The notes beneath the pieces are model-generated. The model was not told the DNA's origin. It worked only from the letters and a program-made list of their open reading frames with translations, and made no database searches. A DNA stretch of 64,000 bases from CAWGYQ01 sp963817395. GTDB taxonomy: Bacteria > Acidobacteriota > Vicinamibacteria > Vicinamibacterales > CAVPJW01. Below, piece by piece: positions 27,684 through 37,290 of this stretch. Location of the stretch: NCBI GenBank assembly GCA_963817395.1, contig CAWFOC010000007.1:1-64000 (forward strand), read 5' to 3'. Within the stretch, counting starts at the first letter, position 1. Every line of letters starts with the position of its first letter. The translations under genes and the position numbers were made by a program.

Positions 27684-28364
27684 TCATGGTAGGGAGCGCG
27701 GTCGTGCCGTGTCAAACGACTGGCGTAAGGCGGCCATCCGAGACACCAGCTCTGCAGGGGCACCTGTCTGGAAGTATCCGATACCGGCAACGCCGGCCGC
27801 CCCGGTCGCGCCGATGTCGGCCACCTGCTCGAGGCCAACTCCACCGATCGCCAGCACCGGCAACGTGACCGCCTGCACCACCGCGAAGAAGTCGATCGAT
27901 GCCGAGCGCCTCGTGTTGCGGGCCCTTCGAGGCAGATGGAAACACCGTGCCGAACACCAGGTAGTCGACTCCGCCGGCCTCGGCCACCAGCCGGGCCTCG
28001 GCAACGCTATGCACCGAGCGTCCGATCAGCATCGCTGGTCCCATCAGGGCACGGGCCCGCTCGGGGGCAACAGAATCGGCACGCAAGTGAACGCCGGCGG
28101 CCCGCGCCGCCAGCGCGACATCGATACGGTCGTTCACAACCAGGGCGGTGTCCGTGTCGTGGACGGCCTCAGGCACTCCACGACCACGCGAAGAAGCGAC
28201 CGCGCGTCGAGGTCGCGCTCCCGCACCTGAATCAGGTCGACGCCGCCGAGGGCCGCTGCCCGAACCATCGCCAGGAGCCGCTGCCGCCGCTCGACCTCGG
28301 TCACCGCCAACTGGCGCCGATCGGTCACGTAGCAGAGTACGGGACGCCTTGAAAGGAGCCTCAT
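27684..28364 (-). CDS. thiE: thiamine-phosphate synthase (two frameshifts)
   Basis: ThiE joins the pyrimidine and thiazole moieties of thiamine. Pieces in order: RPVLCYVTDRRQL and GGVDLIQVRERDLDARSLL, then (shift near 28165) ALVVNDRIDVALAARAAGVH with GRSVHSVAEARLVAEAGGVD and YLVFGTVFPSASKGPQ, then (shift near 27905) LPVLAIGGVGLEQVADIGAT to the stop. These match phosphate- and pyrimidine-binding motifs of the TIM barrel. About 226 aa, normal. Some members act instead like TenI; the intact RERD and FGTVFPS motifs favour a true ThiE. Confidence 0.85.
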
Positions 28365-28405
28365 GAGAGACGTCAGGCGGCGCGCGACGCGCTCGAGAGT
28401 CGCGC

Positions 28406-28624
28406 TCAATGCTCTTCGCCGAGACGGGTATAGCCGGAGCGGCGGGCGACGATAGCCGAAAGCAATTCGGTTACGCCGGCCATGACGTTGATCACACCAA
28501 GGCCTGAGACCGCGCCGCGCATGAAGTTGTTCATCAGGGCGGCGCGAATGGCCGGCGAGGCTTCGGCGAAGTAGTTGCGTTCCCAGAAAGCGGACCACGG
28601 CAGGAGCAGCAGCAGCAACCCCAC
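28406..28624 (-). CDS. small membrane protein of unknown function
   Basis: 72 aa from GTG 28624 with two hydrophobic helices (GLLLLLLPWSAFWERNYFA and GAVSGLGVINVMAGVTELLS). Reading further upstream in frame gives LARRLLAASYFLEV before a stop, so the true protein may start a little earlier at a rare codon. The pattern FMRGAVSGLGVINVMAGVTEL looks conserved, but no function is known. It lies 42 bp before thiE in the same direction. Confidence 0.55.
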   Translation of the reverse strand: MGLLLLLLPWSAFWERNYFAEASPAIRAALMNNFMRGAVSGLGVINVMAGVTELLSAIVARRSGYTRLGEEH

Positions 28625-28689
28625 CTCGAGAAAATACGACGCTGCGAGCAGACGCCGCGCCAGGTCGTTCTCCTATCCCTGAGTCCGAC

Positions 28690-28975
28690 GTTCGGCGAGC
28701 GGTGCGATTCGCACGGTCACGTCGCGGTATTCTGCAGCGTTCGCTCTGAGCTCCAGATGCACGGCCCGCGCCCTTGCTGGCTCGCCGTCTCCGCTCGAGC
28801 GTCGTCGATTGAAATCCTTCGCGGGCGAGGCGATCGGCGTCCGGGAGTACTGCATGACCGCCTTATCGACACCTGACCAACCGGGACGAGACGATCGCCC
28901 AGATACTCCGCGATGGCCGCATCGAGTCGGCCTTCGGGGATCAGGCTCTCGGCCCGGCGAATGGCAGTGTCTCAA
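28690..28975 (-). pseudogene. degraded N-terminal TPR-protein fragment
   Basis: Across shifting frames the sequence resembles the start of a TPR protein: AIRRAESLIPEGRLDAAIAEYL, IVSSR, then VDKAVMQYSR and ADRLAREGF. Each piece lies in a different frame and nothing resembling the rest of the protein follows. Probably a decayed gene; the number of breaks exceeds that of neighbouring genes. Confidence 0.35.
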
Positions 28976-29013
28976 TCAATGCCCACAGTGCAGCGGAGGG
29001 AGCCGGACCGGAT

Positions 29014-29646
29014 TCAGTCGACGAAATCGATCCTATCAAAGAGTGACGGGGGCCGGAACGAGCGCCGATGTACCTCCGAATAGCCGAATCGGGCGACCGC
29101 GCCAGGTGCGCACCTGTGGCGTAACCCTTGTGCTGATCGAAGCCGTAACGGGGATCCCTCTGGTGCAGCTCGTCCATCTGTCGATCCCGGAGGACCTTCG
29201 CCACAATCGAGGCGGCCGCGATCGTCGAGCATCGCCGATCGCCGTGGGGCACGCCACGCTGCGGCAGGTGCAGATCCGGAATGCGAAAAGCATCGACCAG
29301 CACCATATCGGGAAGGGGATCGAGCGACAGCAGAGCGCGGCGCATGGCCTGCAGCGATGCTTGATGAATGTTGACCCGATCGATCTCTTCGACCGGGACT
29401 GAGGCGACCGACCAGGCGAGCGCCCGTGCGCAGATCAAATCGAACAGTCGCTCACGCTCACGAGCGCTTCACGAGCTTGGAGTCGCAGACGCGTGGAATG
29501 TGGCGATTCGGATCGAGCACCACGGCGGCGGCGACGACCGGGCCGGCCAGACATCCGCGTCCCACCTCGTCCACGCCCGCCACTCGGCCAAACCCGAGTT
29601 TGCGCAACGCGTTCTCCAAGGTTCGCATCGCACGGGCGCGCGTCAT
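29014..29646 (-). CDS. rnhB: ribonuclease HII (two frameshifts)
   Basis: RNase HII removes ribonucleotides and RNA primers from DNA. Catalytic motifs VAGVDEVGRGCLAGPVVAAA and MVLVDAFRIPD, and the conserved ASIVAKVLRDRQMDEL, DPRYGFDQHKGYAT. Frames break near 29468 (after CDSKLVK) and near 29103; the family-like end is VARFGYSEVHRRSFRPPSLF, stopping at 29014. About 210 aa. The usual neighbour of rplS, 33 bp away. Confidence 0.88.
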
Positions 29647-29678
29647 GGCAGATCGGGCCTCGAACGGTCTGGCCGAGT

Positions 29679-30026
29679 CTACATGACTTTCTTGGTCTCG
29701 CGCATCCGGGCGGCTTTGCCCTTGAGCTCTCGCAGGAAGTAGAGCTTCGCGCGGCGGACGCGCGCCGAGCGCACGATCTCGAGCTTCTGGATGACGGGCG
29801 AATGCAGTGGAAAAATCCGCTCGACGCCCTGCCCGAACGAGACTTTCCGCACCGTGAACGAGGCCCGCAAGCCTCCGCGGTGCATCCCGATCACGATGCC
29901 TTCGAAGATTTGAATGCGCTCTTTGTCGCCTTCGCGCACTTTCACATGCACCCGCACGGTGTCGCCAGACTTGATTGGCGGCCGTGTCGTCAACTGACCC
30001 TTTTCGACTATGTCAATCGCCGTCAT
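29679..30026 (-). CDS. rplS: 50S ribosomal protein L19
   Basis: 115 aa, intact, full length. Typical segments: RPPIKSGDTVRVHVKVREGD, QIFEGIVIGMHRGG, TVRKVSFGQGVERIFPLHSP and RRAKLYFLRELKGKAARMRE. Its start overlaps the end of trmD by 14 bp, as in the standard rpsP-rimM-trmD-rplS operon. Confidence 0.97.
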   Translation of the reverse strand: MTAIDIVEKGQLTTRPPIKSGDTVRVHVKVREGDKERIQIFEGIVIGMHRGGLRASFTVRKVSFGQGVERIFPLHSPVIQKLEIVRSARVRRAKLYFLRELKGKAARMRETKKVM

Positions 30027-30775
30027 CTTCGGCTCCCTTCATCCGCTCCGCCCTCAACGCACCGAGCACGGCGCGTTGCTCGCCGTCCAGCTGGGCATCT
30101 TTCAACAAGTCCGGCCGCCGTTCGAGCGTGCGCCTCAATGCCTCCCGCCGGCGCCAGGCCCGAATGTCGCCGTGGTGACCCGACATGAGCACTTCGGGCA
30201 CCTTGCGGTCGCGAAACACGGCCGGGCGCGTGTACCTGCGGAAAATGCAGCAAGCCGCGCGTGAACGACTCATCTTCAATCGACGCCGGATCGCCGACCA
30301 CCCCGGGCACGAGACGCGCCACGGCGTCGACAATGACGAGGGCGGCCGGTTCGCCACCCGACAGCACATAGTCGCCGATCGACAGCTCTTCTGCGCCCAA
30401 GCCCTCCGAGACCCGCTCGTCGACGCCCTCGTACCGGCCGCAGACGATGGCGACATGCGACAGCCCGGCCAGCCGCGCCGCCTCGACTTGCGTGAACACC
30501 CGGCCCTGCGGCGAGGTCACGATCAGCGAATCCAGCGCGCCGCGTCCGGCCCGGATCGCTTCCACGGCCCGAAAAATCGGCTCCGGCTTCAGGACCATCC
30601 CCGGGCCACCGCCGTACGGCGTATCGTCGACCACGCGATGGCGATCGTCCGTGTAATCCCGGAGGTCGTGCACCGCGACGTTCAAGATGCCTTCGGCGAT
30701 CGCGCGCCCGATAATGCCTTCCGCCACGAGCGCCCGGACCATCTGCGGAAAGATCGTAATGACGTCGAGCTTCAC
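30013..30775 (-). CDS. trmD: tRNA (guanine37-N1)-methyltransferase (one-base frameshift)
   Basis: Makes m1G37 in tRNAs reading CNN/GGN-type codons, preventing +1 slips. GTG 30775 overlaps the rimM stop (GTGA). Trefoil-knot SPOUT motifs: DVITIFPQM, DDTPYGGGPGMVLKPEP, IVCGRYEGVDERV, SIGDYVLSGGEPAA. Near 30244 the frame shifts and the usual C-terminus continues: YTRPAVFRDRKVPEVLMSGH and IRAWRRREALRRT. About 254 aa. Confidence 0.93.
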
Positions 30776-31355
30776 GGCGCGAATCGCCGCCGGCGGCCTC
30801 CCGGCTCGTTCAGGTCGAGCAGCCCTTCGATCGGCTTCACGACAACGCGTCGAACCTGCACATCGACGACCACACAAATCTCTTCGGCCAGCGGAATCAG
30901 CACTTCCCGGCCACGTCCCGACCACCACGAGGTAGCTGCTGGCGGCTGGCGCCTTCCACGCGGTCGACCTCGCCGACGAAGTCTCCCTCGATCGTCTCGA
31001 CGCGGCAGCCGCGCAGTTCGTGCCGGTAGTAGTGACCTGCGGGCAGCGCCCGCAAGTTCTCGATCGGGACTCTGAGCTCGACTCCGGCCATCGCCTCGGC
31101 GTCATTCATGGTGTCGACGCCGAGTATCCGAATCACCGGCCGTCCCTGGTGGACGCGCGCCTGACCGAGCTCAATGGCCTCGACTGTCCCCGACCGCCGC
31201 GCATACATCACAGCGCCGGCCCGAAACCGCTCCGCGACGAAGTCGGTCTCGGGATTGACAATCACTTCGCCACGATTGCCGTGGGCGCGCGCGACGCGGC
31301 CGACCACAGCCATCGTGTCCCAGTCGAGATCGTCCTGTGCCGCGGTCACAGCCAA
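30772..31355 (-). CDS. rimM: ribosome maturation factor RimM (frameshift)
   Basis: Chaperone for 30S head maturation that binds S19. N-terminal VVGRVARAHGNRGEVIVNP and the PRC-barrel region AGHYYRHELRGCRVETIEGD are clear. Near 30920 the frame shifts, and the last part reads VLIPLAEEICVVVDVQVRRV and VKPIEGLLDLNEPG, typical of RimM ends. About 194 aa. Its stop overlaps trmD. Confidence 0.9.
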
Positions 31356-31370
31356 TCTCCGGGGGCTCTG

Positions 31371-31610
31371 TCAGTCGCGAATCTCGAGCGTGGCCTTGAC
31401 GCCATGCTGCTCCCCCGCCAACGCCATCAGCGTCCGGAGCGCCGCAATGGTCCGTCCCTGACGTCCAATCAGCTTTCCCACGTCGCTGGGCGCTGCGAAC
31501 ACCTCGATCAGCGTCGAGCCCCGCTGCTCGCTCTCGACGACCCGAACCGCGTCGGGTGCATCGACAAGCGCCTTCACCGCCAGCTCGACGAACTCGCCCA
31601 CCCGGCTCAC
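31371..31610 (-). CDS. khpA: KH-domain RNA-binding protein KhpA
   Basis: 79 aa. Single KH domain with the GxxG loop in VGKLIGRQGRTIAALRTLM; N-terminus EFVELAVKALVDAPDAVRV. Binds RNA, often with KhpB, in cell-division and size control. It overlaps the rpsP stop by 4 bp and precedes rimM, the standard order. Confidence 0.92.
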   Translation of the reverse strand: MSRVGEFVELAVKALVDAPDAVRVVESEQRGSTLIEVFAAPSDVGKLIGRQGRTIAALRTLMALAGEQHGVKATLEIRD

Positions 31611-31888
31611 TGGTTCGACGCGCCCCGTTGACTGGTCTCGGCGCTCGCCACCGGACCGGCATGGCGGGCCAGCAGCGTTCGTACCGTGTCAGACGCCTGC
31701 GCGCCCTTTTCGAGCCAGTAGCTCACACGATCGCGATCGATCGTGACGGCCGCCGGACGCGTCCGGGGATTGTAGTGCCCCAGAATCTCCACGAAGCTGC
31801 TGTCTCGGGCCGCCCGCGAATCGGCCACCACGACACGATAGAACGGACGCCGCTTCGATCCTGCCCGCCGTAAACGAATGGCTAACAC
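31607..31888 (-). CDS. rpsP: 30S ribosomal protein S16
   Basis: 93 aa: AIRLRRAGSKRRPFYRVVVA, DSRAARDSSFVEILGHYNPR and DRVSYWLEKGAQASDTVRTL are typical bS16. The tail beyond about residue 80 is variable as usual. 21 bp after ffh. Confidence 0.96.
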   Translation of the reverse strand: MLAIRLRRAGSKRRPFYRVVVADSRAARDSSFVEILGHYNPRTRPAAVTIDRDRVSYWLEKGAQASDTVRTLLARHAGPVASAETSQRGASNQ

Positions 31889-31909
31889 AACGATGCTCCT
31901 TGTCGTTTC

Positions 31910-33268
31910 CTAGCCGATGCCTCTCAGCATCCTCATGGCTTCCCGCCGATTTTTCTTGCCTCCGCCCAGACCTGCCGCGCCGCCGAGCGTCTTCAGCATC
32001 TTCTTCATCTGCACGAACTGCTTCAGCAGACGGTTCACGTCCTCGACCGAGGTCCCACTGCCCTTCGCAATGCGCTTCCGGCGGCTGCCGTTGATGAGAT
32101 GCTGATGCCGGCGCTCGAGTGGCGTCATGGACGAAATGATCGCCTCCACGCGCGAAAGCTGCTTCTCGTCCGGCTGATTCTGTGCGAGCTGCTTCAGATT
32201 GCCCATACCCGGCAGCATGCCGATGACCTGCTCGATTGGGCCCATCCGGCGCAGCGTGCGAAGCTGCTCCCGGAAATCCTCGAGCGTAAAGTCATCGCGC
32301 CGAATCTTGGCCTCGAGCTCAGCGGCCTGATCTCGATCGATCGCCTGCTCCGCCTTCTCGATGAGCGACAGCACGTCACCCATGCCGAGGATGCGCGAGA
32401 CTACGCGATCCGGCCTGAACGGTTCGAGATCCTCCAGTCGCTCGCCACTGCCGACGAAAGCGATCGGTACGCCGACAACCGACACCACCGACAGTGCCGC
32501 GCCGCCGCGGGCATCGCCGTCGAGCTTGCTGAGCACGACCCCGGTGATTCCGATTCGACGGTTGAACTCGCCGGCGCTCTTGACAGCGTCCTGTCCAGTC
32601 ATGGCGTCGGCCACATACAGCAAGTCGGAGGGCCCGACCGCCGCCTTGATCGCTTCGAGCTCCGCCATGAGCTCGTCGTCGATGTGAAGCCGACCCGCCG
32701 TGTCGACGATCACGACGTCGAAGCCGAGATTCCGCGCGTCGCCAAGCGCGCTCTTCGCCCGCGACACCGGGTCGAGGTCGGAAGGCGGGTTGTGAACCCG
32801 CAGTCCCGCCTTCTGGCCAAGGACGCTCAACTGTTCGATGGCCGCCGGACGCCGAACGTCGGTGGAGATCAGCAGCGGGTGACGCCCCTGGCGCGCAAGC
32901 CATGTCCCGAGCTTGGCGGCAGTCGTGGTCTTCCCGGATCCCTGCAGGCCCAGCAGCACGATGACCCGCGGTGCGGGGACGCCCGGCTGCAGACCTCCGG
33001 CGGCGTCTCCAAACAAGGCCAGCATCTCGTCGCGTACGATCTTGATGACCTGCTGACCGGGCGTGAGGCTCTGCATCACTTCCTGGTCCATGGCCCGATC
33101 GCGCACGCGATCCACGAATGCCTTGACGACCTTGAAGTTGACGTCGGCCTCGAGCAGCGCAAGCCGGATCTCGCGCAGGACGCCCTCGACGAGCGGCTCG
33201 GTCAGCCGCGTTTCGCCGCGAAGCGAGCGGAAGACCTCGGAGAGGCGGTTACTGAGGGACTCGAACAT
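31910..33268 (-). CDS. ffh: signal recognition particle protein Ffh
   Basis: 452 aa, intact. Binds signal peptides with 4.5S RNA and delivers ribosomes to FtsY. N domain (LSNRLSEVFRSLRGETRLTE), G domain with VLLGLQGSGKTTTAAKLG, STDVRRPAAIEQL, VDTAGRLHIDD and LSKLDGDARGG, and the Met-rich M domain with GMLPGMGNLKQL and RRKRIAKGSGTSVEDVNRLL. The end LGGGKKNRREAMRMLRGIG is normal. First gene of the rpsP operon; its promoter probably lies in 33269-33372. FtsY is encoded 3 kb upstream. Confidence 0.97.
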   Translation of the reverse strand: MFESLSNRLSEVFRSLRGETRLTEPLVEGVLREIRLALLEADVNFKVVKAFVDRVRDRAMDQEVMQSLTPGQQVIKIVRDEMLALFGDAAGGLQPGVPAPRVIVLLGLQGSGKTTTAAKLGTWLARQGRHPLLISTDVRRPAAIEQLSVLGQKAGLRVHNPPSDLDPVSRAKSALGDARNLGFDVVIVDTAGRLHIDDELMAELEAIKAAVGPSDLLYVADAMTGQDAVKSAGEFNRRIGITGVVLSKLDGDARGGAALSVVSVVGVPIAFVGSGERLEDLEPFRPDRVVSRILGMGDVLSLIEKAEQAIDRDQAAELEAKIRRDDFTLEDFREQLRTLRRMGPIEQVIGMLPGMGNLKQLAQNQPDEKQLSRVEAIISSMTPLERRHQHLINGSRRKRIAKGSGTSVEDVNRLLKQFVQMKKMLKTLGGAAGLGGGKKNRREAMRMLRGIG

Positions 33269-33372
33269 GCCGTCTCGTGCAATGTGACGCTAAGCGTCAG
33301 AAGCGCAAACACTTATCGTAGACCAGGCGGGAAACACCTGTCAACGGACGAGGGCGGGCCGGGGGCGCCTCC

Positions 33373-34620
33373 TCAGACAGACGAGAGCTTGTGTCCGAGT
33401 TTGTGCTTCTTGGTCAGAAGATACCGGCGCGTCGAGTCGGAGGGCGGAATCTCGAGCGCCAGCGATTCGACGACCGAAAGCCCGTACCCTTCGAGGCCGA
33501 TGAATTTTCGCGGGTTGTTGGTCAGGAGACGCATCGTCTTGACGCCGAGATCGCCCAGAATCTGCGCGCCGATTCCGTAGTCGCGCTGGTCGGCCTTGAA
33601 GCCGAGGCGCTCGTTGGCCTCGACGGTGTCGTAACCCTGGTCTTGCAGCTCGTAGGCGCGAATCTTGTTGCTCAGCCCGATGCCTCGCCCTTCCTGGTTC
33701 AGATAGAGCAGCACACCGCGGCCTTCCTGCTCGATGCGCGCCATCGCCGCTTCGAGCTGGGCGCCGCAGTCGCACCGGGCTGAATGAAAGACGTCGCCGG
33801 TGAGGCAGCGGGAGTGCACGCGCACCATGAGGTCGTACCCATCGCCGATCTCGCCCTTTACCAGCGCGATGTGAGTCTCGCGGTCGATGAGGCTCTCGAA
33901 CGCGTAGACCTGGAAGGCGCCGGTGTCGGTGGGCAGCACGGCGGATGCGACACGGCGGACGAGCCGCTCGGTCCGCATCCGGTACTTGATGAGATCGGCG
34001 ATCGTGATGATCGGCAGCTTGTGACGTTTCGCAAATGTGCGGAGCTCTGGCACGCGGGCCATGGTGCCGTCGTCATTCATGATTTCGCAGATCACGCCGG
34101 CGGGATAGAGACCCGCGATGCGCGCCAGGTCGACCGCCGCCTCGGTCTGCCCCGCCCGCACGAGCACGCCGCCGGCCCGTGCCCTCAAGGGAAACATGTG
34201 CCCGGGGCGCGCCAGGTCCTGTGGACCCGTGCGAGGGTCGATCGCCGCCAGCACGGTGGCCGCACGATCGCCTGCCGAGATCCCGGTGCTCGTCGTGGCC
34301 TTGGCCTCGACCGATACGCAGAACGCCGTGCTGAAGCGAGCCGTGTTCTGACTCACCATGAGCGGAACCTCGAGCTCGTCGAGCCGCTCCGCGGTCATGG
34401 GCATGCAGATGAGACCACGGCCATACCGCGCCATGAAGTTGATCGCCTGGGGCGTGACCTTCTCGGCGGCGATCGTGAGATCGCCTTCGTTCTCGCGGTC
34501 TTCGTCGTCGACGACGATAACCATCTGGCCCGCCCGAATCGCCTCGACTGCAACGTCGATGGAGGCAAAGGAGCCCGGCCGGCGCGCTGAGGTCTTCGCG
34601 ATTTTCAAACGTGGTGTCAT
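33373..34620 (-). CDS. ribBA: bifunctional DHBP synthase / GTP cyclohydrolase II
   Basis: 415 aa covering both entry steps of riboflavin synthesis. The N-terminal DHBP synthase shows VVDDEDRENEGDLTIAAE and RYGRGLICMPM, plus the GHMFPLRARAGGVLVRAGQT region. The C-terminal GTP cyclohydrolase II shows the zinc Cys set in SRCLTGDVFHSARCDCGAQL, and GRGVLLYLNQEGRGIGLSNK with RDYGIGAQIL. Both halves keep their key residues. Runs with ribE and ribD. Confidence 0.96.
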   Translation of the reverse strand: MTPRLKIAKTSARRPGSFASIDVAVEAIRAGQMVIVVDDEDRENEGDLTIAAEKVTPQAINFMARYGRGLICMPMTAERLDELEVPLMVSQNTARFSTAFCVSVEAKATTSTGISAGDRAATVLAAIDPRTGPQDLARPGHMFPLRARAGGVLVRAGQTEAAVDLARIAGLYPAGVICEIMNDDGTMARVPELRTFAKRHKLPIITIADLIKYRMRTERLVRRVASAVLPTDTGAFQVYAFESLIDRETHIALVKGEIGDGYDLMVRVHSRCLTGDVFHSARCDCGAQLEAAMARIEQEGRGVLLYLNQEGRGIGLSNKIRAYELQDQGYDTVEANERLGFKADQRDYGIGAQILGDLGVKTMRLLTNNPRKFIGLEGYGLSVVESLALEIPPSDSTRRYLLTKKHKLGHKLSSV

Positions 34621-34645
34621 ACCGGTCCTGGTGCTGCTCAGACTC

Positions 34646-35269
34646 TCAATGCGCGCGGCCCGCGCCGGAGTCTCTACTGAAGCTCATGATCTCCGCCGCC
34701 CGCACGACGTATTTTCCGAGAATGTCGCACTCCAGATTCACGCGATCCGACTTTTGACGGCTTCGGAGATTCGTGTGTTCCCAGGTGTAGGGCACCACCT
34801 GGACATCGAACTGATTATGCCCCAGGCCGGCGACCGTGAGGCTCACGCCGTCGACGGCGATGGAGCCACGGTGGATGATATAGGGCCTCAACAGCTCGGA
34901 GAACGACACGGTGATCCAGAAAAACGCCCCATCCGACCGGATGTCCTCAATCGACCCCATGTCGTCCACGTGCCCCTGGACGAAGTGCCCTCCCAGGCGG
35001 CTGTCAGCCCTGAGCGGCCTTTCGAGATTCACCAGGGCACCAGGCTGGACGCTGCCAAGGGTGCTTACTCGAAGGGTCTCGGGACCCAACTCTGCGTAGA
35101 CCTCGCCCTTGCTGACGGCAATGAGCGTGAGGCAGACACCGTTGACCGCCAGGCTATCGCCTTCCGACATCTCGCCTGCGAGCGTGGCCTCCAGCCGCAA
35201 TCGCGCGCCGGCAGGCGTTGGCTTGAGCTCCAGGACCTTGCCGACGGCTTCAATCAATCCGGTGAACAT
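34646..35269 (-). CDS. ribE: riboflavin synthase, alpha chain
   Basis: 207 aa. Dismutates two lumazines to riboflavin. Start at MFTGLIEAVGKVLELK (ATG 35269), the invariant family start; an ATG three codons earlier is less likely. Two repeated lumazine-binding halves: GDSLAVNGVCLTL with SRLGGHFVQGHVD, and GSIAVDGVSLTVAG with YTWEHTNLRSRQKSDRVNLE. It overlaps ribD by 20 bp and precedes ribBA. Synonym ribC in some species. Confidence 0.95.
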   Translation of the reverse strand: MFTGLIEAVGKVLELKPTPAGARLRLEATLAGEMSEGDSLAVNGVCLTLIAVSKGEVYAELGPETLRVSTLGSVQPGALVNLERPLRADSRLGGHFVQGHVDDMGSIEDIRSDGAFFWITVSFSELLRPYIIHRGSIAVDGVSLTVAGLGHNQFDVQVVPYTWEHTNLRSRQKSDRVNLECDILGKYVVRAAEIMSFSRDSGAGRAH

Positions 35270-36356
35270 CGCCCTCAATCAACGTATCGGGGCCGATCGC
35301 GCGCACCCGCACATTCTCTAAAGAAGCCGTCGACAGCGGGACATGCGGCAGCCACGGCACGCCGTCTGCTCCAAGCGTAGTCGGGGCCAGATAAATCTGC
35401 ACGCGATCGACGAGACCTTCGTGCCACGCAGACTGATGGATGGCACTTCCGCCCTCGAGAATCACACAATTCACACCGCGCCCCAGCAGGCCGCGCAGGG
35501 CCTCGGCGAGCGTCTCGCCGCCGGTGGTTTCAACGACGGCTCCCGCACGTGTCAGGCTGTCTGCGGCCGCCGGGCACTCCCGAACAGCTTGACGCGAGGT
35601 CATGACCAGCACCGGTCCTTCGGCCACGGTCGTGAAAATGCGAGCCTGCGGGGGCGTCCTGAGTCGCCGATCGAAAATCACCCGAACGAGCGGCCGGTCC
35701 CGATAGACCTCCCGGACCGTCAGCAGAGGATCGTCGGCGAGAATCGTCCCCGAACCGACTCCGATCGCATCGGCCGCGGCGCGCATCTGATGCACGTGAC
35801 GAATCGCGGCGGAGGACGTGAGCCTCGTTCTCGCCCCTGGTCGACTCGCAATCCGTCCGTCGCTGCTCGTCGCGATCTTCATCACCACCAGGGGCCGGTG
35901 CTGGCGCATGCGCGAGAAGAACGGCGCATTCAAGCTCGCCGCAGCCGCCCGACCGACACCGACCGTGACATCGAGACCGTGCGCCTGCAAGAACCGAAGT
36001 CCCGCGCCGGACACGAGCGGATTCGGGTCTTCGATGGCCGCGACGACCCGGCGCGTCCCGCTCCGGACGATGGCCGCCACGCACGGGGGTGTGCGGCCAT
36101 GATGACTGCACGGCTCGAGCGTGCAGTAGATCGTGGCTCCCTGGGCCCGCGGCCCTGCGGCCTCGAGCGCACGCGCCTCGGCATGCGGTTCGCCAGCGCG
36201 CTCGTGATGACCCTGACCAACGATCACGCCGTCTCGATCCACGATGACGGCGCCCACCACCGGATTAGGTGCCGTGCGACCGATTCCACGTTCAGCCAGC
36301 CGCAAGGCCCGCTCCATGTAGTCGGCATCAGACAACATGGATGCGTCCACTACCAT
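35250..36356 (-). CDS. ribD: bifunctional pyrimidine deaminase/reductase RibD
   Basis: 368 aa. The deaminase part has zinc ligands in GEPHAEARALEAAG and YCTLEPCSHHGRTPPC; the reductase part shows RPLVVMKIATSSDGRIA, DAIGVGSGTILADDPLLTVR and CVILEGGSAIHQSAW. Second and third steps of riboflavin synthesis. Its start overlaps the ftsY stop by 7 bp. Confidence 0.96.
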   Translation of the reverse strand: MVVDASMLSDADYMERALRLAERGIGRTAPNPVVGAVIVDRDGVIVGQGHHERAGEPHAEARALEAAGPRAQGATIYCTLEPCSHHGRTPPCVAAIVRSGTRRVVAAIEDPNPLVSGAGLRFLQAHGLDVTVGVGRAAAASLNAPFFSRMRQHRPLVVMKIATSSDGRIASRPGARTRLTSSAAIRHVHQMRAAADAIGVGSGTILADDPLLTVREVYRDRPLVRVIFDRRLRTPPQARIFTTVAEGPVLVMTSRQAVRECPAAADSLTRAGAVVETTGGETLAEALRGLLGRGVNCVILEGGSAIHQSAWHEGLVDRVQIYLAPTTLGADGVPWLPHVPLSTASLENVRVRAIGPDTLIEGDVHRID

Positions 36357-37270
36357 TTTTCGTGGAACAACGCGTCGACGTATTCGGCGGGTGAGAACGG
36401 AATCAAGTCGTCCATGCCCTCGCCGACACCGACGTAACGAATCGGAACCTTCAGTTCGTGTGCGATGGCCACGGCAATGCCGCCCTTCGCCGTCCCATCG
36501 AGCTTCGTCAACACGATGCCGTTCACGCCGGCGACGCTCATGAACTCCCGGGCCTGCGTCAAGCCGTTCTGGCCAACCGTCGCGTCGAGCACGAGCAGCA
36601 CCTCGTGCGGCGCTCCTTCCACCTCACGCGCCGCGACCCGGCGCACTTTCTCGAGCTCGTTCATCAGATTCGCTCGCGTGTGAAGGCGGCCCGCCGTATC
36701 CACGATCACGGGACTGTTCCCGCGGGCCTGCGCGGACTTGATGGCGTCGAACACCACCGAGGCTGGATCCGCGCCAGCGTGCGCGCGGACGATGTCGACG
36801 CCGGCACGAGCCGCCCAGATCTCGATTTGCTCGACGGCTGCCGCGCGAAACGTGTCGGCCGCACAGATGAGTGGACGATCGCCGGCCTTCCGGTAGAGGC
36901 TTGCCAGCTTACCGGCCGTCGTGGTCTTGCCGGTGCCGTTGACGCCGACCATCACAATGATATGAGGACGCTGGGCTTCGACGGTGACTCGCGAGGTGTG
37001 ATCGAAGATATCGAGAATCTCTCGCTTGACGAGTTCGCGGAGGCCTTCGCCGTTCGAAGGACGCCGCACGGAATCCAGAATGCGAGAGGCGGCGGCCACA
37101 CCAATGTCGGCCGAGATGAGCAGCTCCTCGAGTGCCTCGACGGAGTCGACATCCACCGGACGCCCGCGCCGATCGGGCGCGTCGACCTGGCGAACGATCT
37201 CATCGAAGCGAACGGCAAACTGCCTGCTGGTACGGGCGAGACTCTCACGCAGGCGGTCGAGCAGACGCAT
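36350..37270 (-). CDS. ftsY: signal recognition particle receptor FtsY
   Basis: 306 aa containing only the NG domain, without the long acidic A domain of enterobacteria. GTPase motifs GVNGTGKTTTAGKLASLY, ADTFRAAAVEQIEIW, DTAGRLHTRANLMNELEK, LTKLDGTAKGG and PIRYVGVGEGMDDLIPF. Docks Ffh-bound ribosomes at the membrane. 20 bp downstream of gpsA. Confidence 0.96.
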   Translation of the reverse strand: MRLLDRLRESLARTSRQFAVRFDEIVRQVDAPDRRGRPVDVDSVEALEELLISADIGVAAASRILDSVRRPSNGEGLRELVKREILDIFDHTSRVTVEAQRPHIIVMVGVNGTGKTTTAGKLASLYRKAGDRPLICAADTFRAAAVEQIEIWAARAGVDIVRAHAGADPASVVFDAIKSAQARGNSPVIVDTAGRLHTRANLMNELEKVRRVAAREVEGAPHEVLLVLDATVGQNGLTQAREFMSVAGVNGIVLTKLDGTAKGGIAVAIAHELKVPIRYVGVGEGMDDLIPFSPAEYVDALFHEKW

Positions 37271-37290
37271 GCGGCGATCTTATCATCGGG

